The notes beneath the pieces were generated by a model that searched no databases, had not been told where the DNA came from, and worked only from the letters and a program-made list of their open reading frames with translations. A stretch of DNA of 64,000 nt, taken from positions 62,001 to 126,000 of the forward strand of contig NZ_JAIWNB010000002.1 in the NCBI RefSeq assembly GCF_020215705.1, in the 5' to 3' direction. The number at the start of each line of letters is the position of its first letter. Within the stretch, counting starts at the first letter, position 1. Positions 40,145 to 49,497 of this stretch are shown here, one piece after another. The translations under genes were made by a program, and so were the position numbers. Source of the DNA: Nonomuraea aurantiaca (GTDB lineage Bacteria; Actinomycetota; Actinomycetes; Streptosporangiales; Streptosporangiaceae).

Positions 40145-41062
40145 TCAGGTGCAGTGTTCGAAGATGCTGTCGTAGGTGGAGGTGCCTGCCTTGCCGCCCC
40201 ACCTCACGCACTTGTCCGCCGCCGCGGCGCGTACGGGCCCCGCGTAGTACGTGAAGTTGCCTGAGTCGGTGACCCTGCTGCTTCCCTGCACTTCCAGGTA
40301 GGCGCTCGTCGCCGTGGCGGTGCCGAGGGAGGTCCGCTTCAGGGTGGCGACGCAGTTGTTGCCGTTGCCGCTGTTGTAGAGCAGGTAGACCGTGCCGGAG
40401 GTGCCGAGCGCCGCCGAGTCGATCACGCTGTAGCCGGCGCCGCAGACTTCCTGCGGGGTGTACGGGTTGCTGGTGTTGCCGCAGTTCTTGGAGGTCAGGG
40501 TCTGGACGGGATAGCCGAAGGTCGTGCCGTTGAAGACGGCCTTCTGGATGTTGGAGGGGTAGTCGGTGCCCAGTCGTACCTCGTAGTGAAGGTGCGGAGA
40601 GATGTTGTTGCCGGGCTTGCTGGTGTTGCCGACCGTGCCGATCTTCTGTCCCTGGGAGACAGTGGCCCCCTCGCTGACCGAGCGGGTGTTGAGGTGCGCG
40701 TAGTAGGTCGCCCAGCCGCCGCCATGGTCGATCTTGACGAGGTTGCCGTAACCGTTGGTCGAGCCCTGGTGGGCGGAGATGACCACCGTGCCCGCGGCCG
40801 CGGCCACCACGGGGTCGCCCAGGTCGGCGTCCGCCGTGCTGCCCCTGTTGAAGTCGATCTCCCACGACAGGTGGGCGCTGCTGCCGTTGGAGTTGCCGGT
40901 CCACGACTGCCCGCAGGGGAAGGGCAGCTGGAAGTTGGTGGCCATGATGCCCGCGTCCGCCGTCACCTGGTTGGGTGGGTCGCCGCTCTCCTCGCCTGGA
41001 TCGGCGGCGGCGACACTCAGGAACAGGGCTAAGCCCGCGATCGCGATTGCTCGGAGTTTCAC
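40145..41062 (-). CDS. Secreted M23 peptidase fused to a SapA-like domain
   Basis: The 305-residue protein has a signal peptide (LRAIAIAGLALFLSVAAA) and a LytM/M23 zinc peptidase domain. The metal ligands are visible in HLSWEIDF (His and Asp) and SPHLHYEV (HxH). The C-terminal about 100 residues resemble spore-associated protein A (YNSGNGNNCVATLK, GNFTYYAGPVRA, KCVRWGG, FEHC ending) with paired Cys. It probably cleaves peptidoglycan cross-bridges outside the cell; the SapA part may bind the spore or wall surface. It is monocistronic. Confidence 0.88.
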   Translation of the reverse strand: MKLRAIAIAGLALFLSVAAADPGEESGDPPNQVTADAGIMATNFQLPFPCGQSWTGNSNGSSAHLSWEIDFNRGSTADADLGDPVVAAAAGTVVISAHQGSTNGYGNLVKIDHGGGWATYYAHLNTRSVSEGATVSQGQKIGTVGNTSKPGNNISPHLHYEVRLGTDYPSNIQKAVFNGTTFGYPVQTLTSKNCGNTSNPYTPQEVCGAGYSVIDSAALGTSGTVYLLYNSGNGNNCVATLKRTSLGTATATSAYLEVQGSSRVTDSGNFTYYAGPVRAAAADKCVRWGGKAGTSTYDSIFEHCT

Positions 41063-41243
41063 TGGACCCCTTCCGCACCGAGTACGTCTTGCTAGGGCCC
41101 AGGGTGCGAAAAATCCGTACAGAAAACATACAGAAACTGCATGGTTCCGCTCCGTGTCCGCACATGTCCCCCCGTGGCCCTCCGTACGCCCGGCAAGGAC
41201 CGTCGAGCCGCGCCGCGACCGTACGCCCGGAAGGACCCGCGAC

Positions 41244-41780
41244 CTAGGCCGGCCGAGCCGCCACCGTCCGCCACCCGAAGGTGACGGCGCCGGCCAGAAG
41301 CACCAGGCCGGACAGCACCCCGCTGATGAGCGGCACCCAGGTCACGGCCTCCGTCGACGCCAGAACGAGACCGGCGACGCCCAGCAGAGTGAGCAGCACA
41401 CCGGGTATGGCGATGCTCCAGTCCTTCCATATGGGCGCCAACGCGATGAAGTGCACACCGACCACGAACGCCACCCAGGCCACGTTGGTCTGAACAGGGC
41501 GCTCCCAGGCGGCCAGCACCCGGAGGCCACCGAAGAGCAGGATCGCCTCGGCGGCGACGATGATCAGATAGCCACGGCTGAACATGTTCCGTCGCGGGCC
41601 CGCCACGGACCGCTCCTTGCGGGCGGTGACGAACCACAGGGCCAGAACACTCGCGGCAGCCAGGCAAGCGGCCACCCGCAAGAGATTCACGGTCACGGTG
41701 TTGAGCGGGCTCTGCGCGTTGACGACGACGAAGACCGCGCCGAAGACCGCGCCGACCAGCAATCCAGTCATTCGCTGCAT
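41244..41780 (-). CDS. Integral membrane protein, unknown function
   Basis: This 178-residue protein has five or six hydrophobic helices (LLVGAVFGAVFVVV; LLRVAACLAAASVLALWFV; GYLIIVAAEAILLFGGLRV and others). No functional motif or family is recognised. It is separated from the next upstream gene by only four bases, so the two form a small operon with an 84-residue helical protein. Confidence 0.75.
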   Translation of the reverse strand: MQRMTGLLVGAVFGAVFVVVNAQSPLNTVTVNLLRVAACLAAASVLALWFVTARKERSVAGPRRNMFSRGYLIIVAAEAILLFGGLRVLAAWERPVQTNVAWVAFVVGVHFIALAPIWKDWSIAIPGVLLTLLGVAGLVLASTEAVTWVPLISGVLSGLVLLAGAVTFGWRTVAARPA

Positions 41781-41784
41781 GATC

Positions 41785-42039
41785 TTATTGAACTCCTTGC
41801 CGGGTGGGCACTGCAGTGGGGCTGAGACGAGGACGAGGTAGGTCTGGCACTACCTCCTCCGACGAGCCCACCGGATGCATGGCCCGCAGCTCACCGGCCG
41901 AGGCGGCGGCCTGGGCGATCTGCTGCCGTACGAGCTCGCGGTCCTCCAGCCGCTCCACGTCGATGGGGATGCCGCGCAGCTCTCCCACGACCTCTTCCAG
42001 CCGATGGGCCAGCCGGGCCAACGACACGCTCTCGTCCAC
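41785..42039 (-). CDS. Small helical protein, unknown function
   Basis: The protein has 84 residues, with a helical, charged N-terminal half (LARLAHRLEEVVGELRGIPI; ERLEDRELVRQQIAQAAAS) and a Pro-rich tail. GTG start with AAGGAGG upstream. It is four bases upstream of the membrane-protein gene, with which it is probably translated. No family is recognised. Confidence 0.6.
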   Translation of the reverse strand: MDESVSLARLAHRLEEVVGELRGIPIDVERLEDRELVRQQIAQAAASAGELRAMHPVGSSEEVVPDLPRPRLSPTAVPTRQGVQ

Positions 42040-42150
42040 GCGCCTCCTTCACCTACCGCGCCGTCCGGACGCGAACCTCCTGGCAGTTGCCGACCATTCT
42101 CGCAGCGCCCGCATGAGCTGCGACGCGCCGCGGGTGGTCGAGCCGCAGGT

Positions 42151-42186
42151 GAGCTGGTAATGCGAGTGGAGCTGGTAATGCGAATA
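42151..42186 (+). repeat. 18-bp tandem duplication
   Basis: Two 18-base units, GAGCTGGTAATGCGAGTG and GAGCTGGTAATGCGAATA, adjoin in the divergent region before the gene at 42270. They may represent paired regulator sites. Confidence 0.7.
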
Positions 42187-42269
42187 GTCCTTCATGACTG
42201 ACCGATGGCGCCTGAGGGTAGAAGTTCTCCAGAGAGGTTTGCTCCGATCATTTTCCCAAGGTGGTAGCC

Positions 42270-42956
42270 ATGCGGCGATGGCTTGCTCGGATAAAGGACC
42301 AGGCCGACGCCGTAATCGCACTCATTCTGGCTGTTGTGTTCAGTGTTCTCGGTGTGCTTGAAGCGGTCCCGGGTGACGTGATCAACAATACGATCCTGGT
42401 GACTCTGGCGGTGCTGGCCTTCTCTCTCCTGCGGGATCGCTGGCGGAAGCAGGAGACCGGTGAGACGGCGCTGCGCAGGTTTTCGGAGCTCATTGGTGAT
42501 CTGGATGATTCGCTGTACGAGCTTCGAGAGGTGAGGCGGCTGGGTGGTGAGATGGCTCCCGTGTACGGGCTTCTTCGCGGCGCTTTCCGGTATAATCAGA
42601 GATCTCCGTTGGAGATCGAGCTCTCCCTCTCCTCGGTATGGTCCAATCAGCGCTTCGACCGCTACAACGACTATCTGCTCATAACCGTGCGGGACAAAGG
42701 TTGGCCCGCCTACCGGATTCGTAGCAATGCGAAGCTCTACGCGGACTATTCGACCCACCTGTCGGTCAGCTTCCGGCAAGCTCGGGCGGTGCGCCTGAGC
42801 GGCCTCGGTGACAGCGTATTAGCCGAAATACCGTCGACCGAGGAGATCAGACAGCTTTTCGACCAGCTCCATCTTCCATTGCACTCCTATACGGATCACG
42901 ACATCGCACACATCCGCCAGCAGGCGTTGACCCCCACCAACCCCTACGGCGACTGA
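42270..42956 (+). CDS. Membrane-anchored protein of unknown function
   Basis: This 228-residue protein has two N-terminal hydrophobic helices (VIALILAVVFSVLGVLEAV; TILVTLAVLAFSLLRD) and a soluble C-terminal part of about 165 residues of mixed charge. There is no recognisable motif. The ATG at 42270 is preferred to a GTG at 42261 because AAGGTGG lies at the right distance. Base composition is somewhat lower in GC than the neighbours, which suggests an acquired gene. Confidence 0.7.
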   Translation: MRRWLARIKDQADAVIALILAVVFSVLGVLEAVPGDVINNTILVTLAVLAFSLLRDRWRKQETGETALRRFSELIGDLDDSLYELREVRRLGGEMAPVYGLLRGAFRYNQRSPLEIELSLSSVWSNQRFDRYNDYLLITVRDKGWPAYRIRSNAKLYADYSTHLSVSFRQARAVRLSGLGDSVLAEIPSTEEIRQLFDQLHLPLHSYTDHDIAHIRQQALTPTNPYGD

Positions 42957-43103
42957 CCTCGTTCCGTGGCTCCGGAGGCCGGAGGCCGCCTCGCCAAGGC
43001 TCCGCGTGTTCGGGCGTCTGACATGCCCGCATGTCCTAAGGTAAGCCTCTAGCGATCTTCGGATGCGCAGCTCGCACCAGCATGTAACACCTCAGGGAGA
43101 GCC

Positions 43104-43775
43104 GTGTCCCCGATGGGCGACCGACCCGATCTTGTGGAGATCGGCGACCTGCTTCGCAAGCAGGACCCTCGCCTTCTCGAAGAGCCGTGCGCCAGACTGC
43201 TCGACGCCGTCGCCCGCGATCGCCATCCCGTGGAGCCGTTGCTGCACCCCCTCGGGTTCGTCTACGCCCCGCTGGCCCGCTGGCCACACGCCACTCTGCG
43301 CCTGCATCTGTGGCCGCCGGTGGCACAGCGTCGGCACCTGACGGCCGACGAGGTGTCTCCCATGCACGATCACACATGGGACCTCGTCAGCTATATCGCC
43401 CACGGCGCCCTGGAAAACGTCGAGGTAAGTGTCGTTGAGGTGGACGAGCCGTCCGATGCTGATTTCCGGGTGTTCACGATCTACGGCGAGGGCGTGGTCG
43501 ACCGCGTGGTGCCCACCCAAACTCTGGTGAGGATCGAGGCCGAGCGGAAGACGCGCCATTTCGCAAGGAGTATCTATACGATGCCCGCGGATGTAGTGCA
43601 CCGGAGCGAGGCTTCCGGTGATCCGACGGTCACCCTCGTCCTGGCGCTGCGGACGGAACGCCAAACCGAACGCGCTCTGGGGGCCCTGGACTTGCCTGCC
43701 TACACCACTCGGCGACAGGCGTTTCCAAGAGATGAGTTCACGAAAGCAGTCCGGGACATTTTTCTTGAAAATTAG
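43104..43775 (+). CDS. Cupin-fold protein with a His-rich metal site
   Basis: This 223-residue protein shows cupin traits: the HxH of motif 1 is His88-x-His90 in PMHDHTWD, and a later His166 lies in MPADVVHRSEA, which suits motif 2. The layout recalls cysteine dioxygenase-like or other mononuclear metal cupins; the substrate cannot be told. GTG start with GGGAGAG upstream. A strong terminator hairpin follows the gene. Confidence 0.7.
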   Translation: MSPMGDRPDLVEIGDLLRKQDPRLLEEPCARLLDAVARDRHPVEPLLHPLGFVYAPLARWPHATLRLHLWPPVAQRRHLTADEVSPMHDHTWDLVSYIAHGALENVEVSVVEVDEPSDADFRVFTIYGEGVVDRVVPTQTLVRIEAERKTRHFARSIYTMPADVVHRSEASGDPTVTLVLALRTERQTERALGALDLPAYTTRRQAFPRDEFTKAVRDIFLEN

Positions 43776-43826
43776 CTTTGCCGCCAAACACGGCGAATGC
43801 CCCACAAGCGTCCGGTGGGCGAAACG

Positions 43827-43865
43827 GGAGAGCGACGGCCCCTGACCAGTGGGCCGTCGCTCTCC
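43827..43865 (+). terminator. Strong hairpin terminator
   Basis: GGAGAGCGACGGCCC pairs perfectly with GGGCCGTCGCTCTCC around a nine-base loop. It lies between the cupin gene and the convergent MDR gene and serves one or both strands. Confidence 0.9.
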
Positions 43866-43907
43866 TCTTGTCATCAGGCTCTGGTGAGCGACGGGCGGGA
43901 GCGGAGG

Positions 43908-44912
43908 TCATGGAGCGTCAGTCGACGGACCTGATCCCACGGTGATGACGATCTTCCCGGCGGGATGGCCTTCGGCGAGGTAGCGGATGGCGTCGGGCGC
44001 GTCGGCGAGGGGGTAGGTGCGGTCGATGGCCGGGGTGACCGCGCCGGATTCGATCAGCTCCGCCAGCTCCTCCAGCTCTTCGGCGCGTTCCTTGGAGGCC
44101 ACGCCACGGAGTCGCTGGCTGGTGAACATCGAGACGAAGGGTGCGCGCAGCTGGCGGCTGTAGCCACCGAGCAGTCCGCCGGCGTCATGCCCGCCGCCGG
44201 CCAGCACCAGGGTCCCGCGCGGGGTCAGGGCGCGCCGCAGCAGCGACAGCGGGCGGCAGCCCGCGAGGTCGATGATCACGTCGTAGCTCGGCCCGTCGCG
44301 GTCGACCTCCTCCTGGGTGTAGTCGATCACCTCGTCGGCGCCGAGCGACCGCACCAGGCCGGCCTTGCCGGTGCCGCACACGGCGGTCACCTTCGCGCCG
44401 GACGCCTTGGCGATCTGCACCGCGAACGACCCGATGCCGCCGGCCGCGCCGATGACCATCACTCTCTGCCCGGCGCGTACGTGGCCGCCGTCGCGGACGC
44501 ACTCCAGCGCGGTCACCCCGGAGATGGGCACCGCGGCGGCCTGCTCGAACGACAGCCTGGGCGGCTTGGGCGCGAGCCGCTTGGCGGGGGCGGCCGCGTA
44601 TTCGGCGAACGTGCCGCTGCGCGGGCTGGTGCCGTACACCTCGTCACCGGCTTCGAACCGCCGAACGCCGGAGCCGACCGCCACGACCACCCCGGCCAGT
44701 GCCCGGCCGCGTACCGGCACCCTGGGCCTGGTCAGGCCGAACCAGGCACGCGCCCCGTACGGCCGGCCGGTCATGCAGACCCACACGCCCGGGTCCACCC
44801 CGGCGGCGTGTACCCGGACCAGCACCTCGTCGTCGCCGATCGACGGCTGGTCCATCTCGCGTAACCGGAGGACGTCGGCCGAGCCGTACACGTCCTGAGC
44901 GATCGCTTTCAC
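43908..44912 (-). CDS. MDR-family NAD(P)-dependent oxidoreductase
   Basis: The 334-residue protein is a zinc-free medium-chain reductase. The GroES-like N-domain starts [15 protein letters not shown], and the nucleotide motif is [20 protein letters not shown] with GADEVIDYT. It resembles quinone/enone reductases of the QOR/RTN4I1 type. The start overlaps the stop of the small XRE gene (ATGA), placing it third in an operon with a membrane protein and that regulator. Confidence 0.9.
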   Translation of the reverse strand: MKAIAQDVYGSADVLRLREMDQPSIGDDEVLVRVHAAGVDPGVWVCMTGRPYGARAWFGLTRPRVPVRGRALAGVVVAVGSGVRRFEAGDEVYGTSPRSGTFAEYAAAPAKRLAPKPPRLSFEQAAAVPISGVTALECVRDGGHVRAGQRVMVIGAAGGIGSFAVQIAKASGAKVTAVCGTGKAGLVRSLGADEVIDYTQEEVDRDGPSYDVIIDLAGCRPLSLLRRALTPRGTLVLAGGGHDAGGLLGGYSRQLRAPFVSMFTSQRLRGVASKERAEELEELAELIESGAVTPAIDRTYPLADAPDAIRYLAEGHPAGKIVITVGSGPSTDAP

Positions 44913-45142
44913 TTCGTCTCCTCCTGGGAGTCGGGGTATTGGAAGACCTCGTCGAGCGGGACCTTGAACACGTGGGCGATCTGGAAGGCCATCTCCAGGG
45001 ACGGCGAGTAGCGGCCCTGCTCGATGGCGATGACGGTCTGCCGGGTCACGGAGATGCGCTCGGCCAGCTCGGCCTGCGTCATCTCGTCGTGCGCGAAGCG
45101 CAGGGCACGGATGCGGTTGGTCACCCGGGTCGGTTTCACCAT
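44909..45142 (-). CDS. Small XRE-type regulator (YgzD-like)
   Basis: The protein has 77 residues, almost entirely one XRE helix-turn-helix ([20 protein letters not shown] and [20 protein letters not shown]). Such minimal regulators typically autoregulate an operon with a small membrane protein. Here the upstream membrane-protein gene overlaps it by 7 bases and the downstream reductase by 4. The direct repeats at 45585-45619 are its likely operator. Confidence 0.9.
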   Translation of the reverse strand: MVKPTRVTNRIRALRFAHDEMTQAELAERISVTRQTVIAIEQGRYSPSLEMAFQIAHVFKVPLDEVFQYPDSQEETK

Positions 45143-45564
45143 TGAGGCAGGCTCCTGCGGTAGACGAGGACCTTGGCGACGTTGCCGAGGATCGACGACA
45201 GGACGAAGCACACGTAGATCACGTTGGCGATCCAGAAGCGCTCCCAGTCGGCGATCGCCATGAGCATCGCCGCGACCGCGCCGATCACCACGAACGCCTG
45301 GCCGACATGGTCACCCAGCCGCCCGATCTCCCGGTCTCTCTCGTCCTTCAGCAGGGACGCCCTGGGATTGAGCGCCCCGACCACGATCTCGATCACGATC
45401 GTGGCGAGGATGGCCGCGCCCACGCTCCACAGCAGCGCCGCGGCATAGGGCACTTCGGCCAGCGGGTGGTCGCCGGTCTGGCTCAAGACCACGAACGCGT
45501 ACGCGCCGTACGCGGCGACGGAGACGATCAGCCGGATCCACGCCCGTTTCTCTTCGAGTGTCAT
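45136..45564 (-). CDS. Four-helix membrane protein (DUF2178-like)
   Basis: This 142-residue membrane protein has four hydrophobic helices ([70 protein letters not shown]) and a cytosolic loop rich in Arg/Asp ([18 protein letters not shown]). It is the usual partner of a small XRE regulator and resembles DUF2178 proteins. It is first in the operon. The function is unknown. Confidence 0.8.
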   Translation of the reverse strand: MTLEEKRAWIRLIVSVAAYGAYAFVVLSQTGDHPLAEVPYAAALLWSVGAAILATIVIEIVVGALNPRASLLKDERDREIGRLGDHVGQAFVVIGAVAAMLMAIADWERFWIANVIYVCFVLSSILGNVAKVLVYRRSLPQW

Positions 45565-45584
45565 GACAGCTCCTCGATGTACAG

Positions 45585-45619
45585 AATCTTTGACATCTCG
45601 AAAGTAGCAAATCTTTGAC
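45585..45619 (-). promoter_or_regulatory. Direct-repeat operator of the XRE operon
   Basis: Two identical decamers (GTCAAAGATT on the minus strand) at 45585-45594 and 45610-45619, 25 bases apart, lie just upstream of the membrane-protein start. The spacing of about 2.4 helical turns suits a small HTH dimer and fits autoregulation by the XRE protein. Confidence 0.7.
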
Positions 45620-45663
45620 TTAATGTCTAGAAAGTTTTACATGGCACATCGCGCACCTAACGC

Positions 45664-45696
45664 AAGACCGTCGACGGGCTATCCGTCGACGGTCTT
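45664..45696 (-). terminator. Strong hairpin terminator
   Basis: AAGACCGTCGACGG and CCGTCGACGGTCTT form a perfect 14-bp stem with a 5-base loop, 25 bases after the GH95-like stop on the minus strand. No U-run follows, as is common in actinomycetes. Confidence 0.9.
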
Positions 45697-45721
45697 GGCG
45701 TCAATCAGTGGCCAGGGGCCG

Positions 45722-47977
45722 CTAGGGCAGTCCCCACGCGGGCGCGCTGTCATCGCCCGGCACGTCGCGCGGCTGGGAAGGGTGCTGGCCCGGCCGGCTG
45801 ACGATGGCCGTCCTGCCTCTGCGCAGCGGGATCTCCAGCGTGTCCGTACCCCGGTGAGGGAGGGGCCTGCCGTGCTCGTCGCGGACCTCGACCGGGCCCT
45901 CGATGCCGTGCCGGAGCCGCAGCGGCTCGCCGGCCTCGCTGCGGACCCTGATCCAGTCCGTACGCCCCTGGCTCCGCGAGGCGTCCACCAGGAACGCCCC
46001 CTGTGTACGCAGCTGTTCGACCGAGACCTCGGCCCAGGTGGCGGAGACCGCGGGGAACACCTTGACCACCCCGCCATGGCTCTGGATCAGCATGTCGAGC
46101 ACCGACTGGGCGGCGGCCAGCGGGCTCTCGATGGCGAAGTTGGCGCCCTCCCTGTACATCGTGTTCGGGGTGATGGCGCAGTTGTCCACGACGTTGCCGT
46201 CGATGAAGAAGCGCAGCTGGGCCAGCGCCTCCTCCGGGTTGCCGAACAGCGTCTCCATCGAGGAGGCCGCCGCGAAGCTGTAGCCGTGCCACCGCTCCCG
46301 CATGCTGGTCCAGTGCTCGAAGCTGCGCCGGTCGAGCGACTCCTGCAGCGGATACAACCAGAGCAGGTGCGAGTAGTGCCGGTGCGACTCGGCCAGCGGC
46401 ACGTCCGCCCCGATCATCACCCCATCCTCGTTCTGGTGGTAGGGCACCAGCCGCGCGAGGATCTCCTGCCAGCGGGCCTTGCGCGGGTCGTCGAGGCGTA
46501 ACCGATCGGCGCTGTCGAGCAGGGTGCGGCAGCCCCAGCGGATGAGCGAGAGGTCGTAGGTGGCGTCGGAGGCGTTCGCGTACTCGGGCGAGCGGGTCTC
46601 GGGCAGGTGCAGCCGGCCGTCGGCGCCCTCGACGAGGAAGCGCTCGTAGTAGGTGATCGCGCCGGTGAGGATCGGGTGGAGCAGGTCGCGCAGCACCGCG
46701 TCGTCCATGGAGTGGCGGTAGGCGAGCCAGACGTTGTGCATGCCCCAGGTGAGGTTGCCGGTGTGGTCGTTGGGACTCACGCCGGGCACGCCGACGTATC
46801 GCGGGCCGGGCCTGAGCATGCGGTCACCCGGATGGCACAGCGCGTAGGACTTTCCATCGCGATAACCCGGATTCACGTTAAGCTCCAGATTTTCGCGATA
46901 TTTCCGGAATGTCGTGGTTACTGCGTCCAGCTCCGGATGGTTCGAGCCGTTGATCATCGGATAGCTGACCTGGACGTTCAGGTTCCACCAGATGTTGGTC
47001 CAGCTGTTGCCCGCTTCGGGGAACCACGGCCCCCACTCGGTCACCACGGGCGCGCCGTCCCTGGTGGCCGAGGCCATCTTGTAGAGCTGGATCCAGTAGA
47101 ACCGCTGCAGCCGCTTGTCCGGGATCGACAGCAGGCTGCGCCGGTAGAACCGCTGCCACCAGAGCCGGTGGGTCACGACCTGTGCCTCCGGGTTCCCGTC
47201 GAGCACCCGGCGCACGGTCCGCACGGCCTCCTCGACCCCGGTCGAGTCCGGATATCCGTAGGCGATCGTGGCCGCGAGCACCCGGCTGGTGCCGTGCCGG
47301 ACCTCGCGCCAAGCCGTGGTGTAGCCGCCTCCGGCGTGCATGGGCTGCTCGACGTGCCCCTCGGCGACCACCGGTTCGGGGTTGCCGGTGTACTCGGGCG
47401 GGAGCCGGATCGTCCTGGTCGTATGGGAGGGCAGGGGCGTGAAGCCCCACGCCGCCGCCTCCTCTCCCGGCGTCGGCGTCGTGGACACCAGCAGCACGCC
47501 GCGCTGGTTGAGCACGAGCGCGCTGAACCGGACGCCGCCCTGGGTGGTCGTCACGGTCCCGGTGAGCTCGGCGCGTTCGAGGTCCAGCCGCCAGTCCACC
47601 GCGGTGACGGTCCCGGCGAAGGTCAGCGTCAGGTAGCCGATGGGCAGCCGCGAGTAGCCGATCGCCGCCTCCCACTGCCCGCGCTGGTCCTGTACGAGGG
47701 AGTGGTTGAGCATGAACCGCAGGACGTTCCCCTCGCCGCCCTTGTTGTAGACGTGCACGCCGAGGAAACCGTTGCCGAGGAACGGCCCGTTCTGCCAGCC
47801 GCTGGGCAGCCGCTTCCAGATCATGGCGGCGTCACGCAGGACGTCCCCGTGCGCGTCCGTCTTCTTCTCCGGTACGGCCTGCGCCCACGCTGTGGGGGAG
47901 GTGGCGACCACGGCAGCGGCTCCGCCTAAGGCAACACCTCCGAGGAATGTCCGTCGCGAGGAGGTATTTTCCGACAT
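45722..47977 (-). CDS. Tat-exported GH95-like glycoside hydrolase
   Basis: This 751-residue secreted protein begins with a Tat signal (SSRRTFLGGVALGG) and resembles the GH95 alpha-L-fucosidase/galactosidase group. Family stretches include WQNGPFLGNGFLG early, WGMHNVWLAYR in mid-protein, LPETRSPEY near the catalytic region and HRHYSHLLWLYP, which matches the HRHlShLyglyP pattern of GH95. The (alpha/alpha)6 core fits the length. ATG at 47977 with GGAGG upstream. It lies 84 bases downstream of an orphan histidine kinase. The exact glycan is unknown. Confidence 0.82.
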   Translation of the reverse strand: MSENTSSRRTFLGGVALGGAAAVVATSPTAWAQAVPEKKTDAHGDVLRDAAMIWKRLPSGWQNGPFLGNGFLGVHVYNKGGEGNVLRFMLNHSLVQDQRGQWEAAIGYSRLPIGYLTLTFAGTVTAVDWRLDLERAELTGTVTTTQGGVRFSALVLNQRGVLLVSTTPTPGEEAAAWGFTPLPSHTTRTIRLPPEYTGNPEPVVAEGHVEQPMHAGGGYTTAWREVRHGTSRVLAATIAYGYPDSTGVEEAVRTVRRVLDGNPEAQVVTHRLWWQRFYRRSLLSIPDKRLQRFYWIQLYKMASATRDGAPVVTEWGPWFPEAGNSWTNIWWNLNVQVSYPMINGSNHPELDAVTTTFRKYRENLELNVNPGYRDGKSYALCHPGDRMLRPGPRYVGVPGVSPNDHTGNLTWGMHNVWLAYRHSMDDAVLRDLLHPILTGAITYYERFLVEGADGRLHLPETRSPEYANASDATYDLSLIRWGCRTLLDSADRLRLDDPRKARWQEILARLVPYHQNEDGVMIGADVPLAESHRHYSHLLWLYPLQESLDRRSFEHWTSMRERWHGYSFAAASSMETLFGNPEEALAQLRFFIDGNVVDNCAITPNTMYREGANFAIESPLAAAQSVLDMLIQSHGGVVKVFPAVSATWAEVSVEQLRTQGAFLVDASRSQGRTDWIRVRSEAGEPLRLRHGIEGPVEVRDEHGRPLPHRGTDTLEIPLRRGRTAIVSRPGQHPSQPRDVPGDDSAPAWGLP

Positions 47978-48061
47978 TGTGCCTCCGTTGGGGGGACTGA
48001 TGAGGCAATTCATCTGATGAATGAGAAGATCCATCCTGGTGACTGTCTCTGTCAAGCCCTC

Positions 48062-49423
48062 TCAACGCCCCTGGTCGGCAGGAGCGACGGGGATTCTCAG
48101 CACGAATCGCGCGCCCTTCTCCGAATCCTCGATGGTCAGCGCCCCGCCGTGGCGCTCGGCGATCTCCCTGGCGATCGCCAGCCCGAGTCCCGTGCCTCCC
48201 ATGTCCTTGCTGCGGGCGGCATCCAGCCGGGTGAAGCGCTGGAAGACGAATTCCCGCTGGTCAGGACGGATGCCGGGGCCGTCGTCGTTCACCTCGAGCA
48301 CCGCCTCCTCGCCCTTGCGGCGGACCGAGATCGCCACGGTGGAGTCGGCGTGCCGCGCGGCGTTGTCCAGGAGGTTGGTGAGCAGGCGGCCGAGTTGGAG
48401 CCGGTCTCCGTCGACGACCGCCTCGGGCTGGAGGTCGGTCACGACGCGGGCTTTGGGGGCCCGGCGGTCGAGCTCGGTCATGACCAGCTCGCGCAGGTCC
48501 ACGCGGTCGCCGTCGCACTGTGCGCCGGCGTCGAGCCGGGCCAGCACCAGCAGGTCGACGACGATCGCCTCCAGCCGGTCGAGGCTGGCCAGCAGGGCTT
48601 GCGCCATGGCAGTCCAGTCCGCCTCGTCCGGGTGCAGCATGGCCGCTTCCAGCTGGGTGCGGATGGCGGTGATGGGACTGCGCAGGTCGTGCGAGGCGTC
48701 GGAGGCGAAGCGCCGCTGCTGCTCGACCGCCGCCTCCAGCCGCTCCAGGGTCAGGTTCGCGGTCTCGGCCAGTTTCCGGATCTCGTCGTGATGGTCGGGG
48801 ACGGGCACCCGGCGGCCGAGGTCGGTCGAGGTGATCTCGGCCAGCTCGGCGACGATGTCGTCGACGGGGTCGAGCGTCTTGCTGACCGTACGGTAGGCGC
48901 CGATCGCCGTGGCGCTGATCAGCAGCGCGGACCCGGCGAGGAGGGCGATGACGACCGAGCGATCGATGTACCAGGGGACGACGAAATCGGCGCCGTAGAC
49001 GATCCAGTCGCCTCCGGGTCCGGCGACCCGTATCGCCACGACGATCATGCACGTGTTGGCGAAGCCGGGCACGGTGCAGGCGATCCGGTCCGTGATCAGG
49101 TTGTCGTCCGGTGGGGTGAAGGAGGCCATGCGCGGTTCGCCGAGCATCCGCATGTTCGACGCTACGAGCCTGCCGTGGGCGTCCACCACCTGGAGAGCGG
49201 CGATTCCATGGTCGGGGAGCAGGGAAGGGAGCTGGTTGCGCGAGATGTGCCGGGCCACGTGCAGCTCGGACTGGAGGATCGTGTCGGTCCGGTCGTCCAT
49301 GGCGCGTTCGTGGGCGCCCACCAGGATGAACACGCAGACGACCACGCACAACGCCGTCATGACGGCACCGGCCAGCAGCGTCATCCGAGTCCGTACGGAC
49401 AACTCGTGCCGCAAGGTCACCAT
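48062..49423 (-). CDS. Sensor histidine kinase, orphan
   Basis: This 453-residue kinase has two transmembrane helices (LLAGAVMTALCVVVCVFIL and VVIALLAGSALLISATAIGA) around an extracellular sensor of about 110 residues, then HAMP, the dimerisation H-box (SHDLRSPITAIRT), N-box (LLTNLLDNAARHA) and G-boxes (DDGPGIRPDQ; GGTGLGLAIAREI). No response regulator is adjacent on either side, which is unusual because such kinases normally follow one. It may share a transcript with the GH95 gene. Confidence 0.93.
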   Translation of the reverse strand: MVTLRHELSVRTRMTLLAGAVMTALCVVVCVFILVGAHERAMDDRTDTILQSELHVARHISRNQLPSLLPDHGIAALQVVDAHGRLVASNMRMLGEPRMASFTPPDDNLITDRIACTVPGFANTCMIVVAIRVAGPGGDWIVYGADFVVPWYIDRSVVIALLAGSALLISATAIGAYRTVSKTLDPVDDIVAELAEITSTDLGRRVPVPDHHDEIRKLAETANLTLERLEAAVEQQRRFASDASHDLRSPITAIRTQLEAAMLHPDEADWTAMAQALLASLDRLEAIVVDLLVLARLDAGAQCDGDRVDLRELVMTELDRRAPKARVVTDLQPEAVVDGDRLQLGRLLTNLLDNAARHADSTVAISVRRKGEEAVLEVNDDGPGIRPDQREFVFQRFTRLDAARSKDMGGTGLGLAIAREIAERHGGALTIEDSEKGARFVLRIPVAPADQGR

Positions 49424-49497
49424 GTCTCTCCGTCCGCCTGACGATCACGCGCCAGGAGCGGGTCCGGAGGCAACCGCTCCTGGTTCGCCCGACTCGA

